A DNA stretch of 5,367 nucleotides from Gorillibacterium sp. (lineage in GTDB: Bacteria; Bacillota; Bacilli; Paenibacillales; NBRC-103111): contig JACMJI010000311.1 of NCBI GenBank assembly GCA_014380705.1, forward strand, positions 1-5,367. Direction: 5' to 3'. Shown here one piece after another: positions 5,269 through 5,367 of this stretch. The notes under the pieces are model-generated. The model saw only the letters and a program-made list of their open reading frames with translations. It had not been told where the DNA came from and made no database searches. The position numbers were made by a program, and so were the translations under genes. Each line of letters begins with the position of its first letter. Position 1 is the stretch's first letter.

Positions 5269-5367
5269 ATGAAACCAATTAAAGTAGGAATGCTCGGCCT
5301 GGGGACGGTAGGTACAGGAGTGGTGCGCATCGTCGAAGGCCATCAAGAGGACCTCGCGCGGCAAGTA
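5269..5367 (+). CDS. hom: Homoserine dehydrogenase, N-terminal fragment (cut by window edge)
   Basis: The 33 codons present give MKPIKVGMLGLGTVGTGVVR and then IVEGHQEDLARQV. This is the N-terminal Rossmann strand and glycine loop (GLGTVGTG) of homoserine dehydrogenase. The enzyme reduces aspartate semialdehyde to homoserine with NAD(P)H, the branch point to threonine and methionine. The rest of the gene lies past the right edge. The ribosome binding site AAGGAGGG (5250-5257) is strong. A GTG at 5266-5268, one codon earlier and in frame, has the better spacing (8 against 11 bases) and could be the true start; the ATG is kept because it fits the family N-terminus. Co-transcription with the ACT regulator is likely, and thrC and thrB are expected downstream by analogy with B. 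subtilis. Confidence 0.93.
   Translation, partial: MKPIKVGMLGLGTVGTGVVRIVEGHQEDLARQV

Overview
The window looks like chromosome of a Gram-positive member of the Bacillota, most probably Paenibacillus or a close relative. This is inferred from strong AGGAGG-type ribosome binding sites, near-consensus sigma-A promoters, a perfect CcpA (cre) box, TTG starts with good Shine-Dalgarno sequences, and the mannitol gene order mtlA-mtlR-mtlF with a stand-alone EIIA. Protein sequence alone cannot fix the species.

Left and middle (1-4163, minus strand): a mannitol phosphotransferase locus, transcribed right to left. A well-formed promoter at 4034-4062, a candidate activator site just upstream of it and a cre box in the leader precede mtlA, the membrane EIICB transporter. 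A long perfect hairpin lies 5 bp after the mtlA stop. It is followed by a 190-base gap with unusual repeats and a possible weak promoter, then mtlR, the PTS-controlled activator, then mtlF (EIIA), which runs off the left edge. mtlD would be expected beyond that edge. Together the genes make a classic loop. MtlF and MtlA phosphorylate mannitol on uptake, and the phosphorylation state of the same PTS proteins sets MtlR activity. CcpA probably represses the system when glucose is present.

Right (4164-5367): a minus-strand Nudix hydrolase gene is divergent from a plus-strand amino-acid gene pair. That pair is an ACT-domain regulator of the PheB/ThrR (UPF0735) family, driven by a near-perfect sigma-A promoter, followed by the start of homoserine dehydrogenase (hom), which is cut by the right edge. 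The arrangement suggests a threonine-pathway operon that carries its own regulator as first gene.

I found no mobile element, CRISPR array or RNA gene, and nothing that amounts to a wholly new system. The points most worth a second look are these: an MtlR whose first PRD appears to have lost both phosphorylatable histidines and gained a polar insert; an unexplained repeat architecture around the mtlR start region; direct repeats that straddle the -10 box of the ACT regulator; and a terminator-like hairpin between that regulator and hom.
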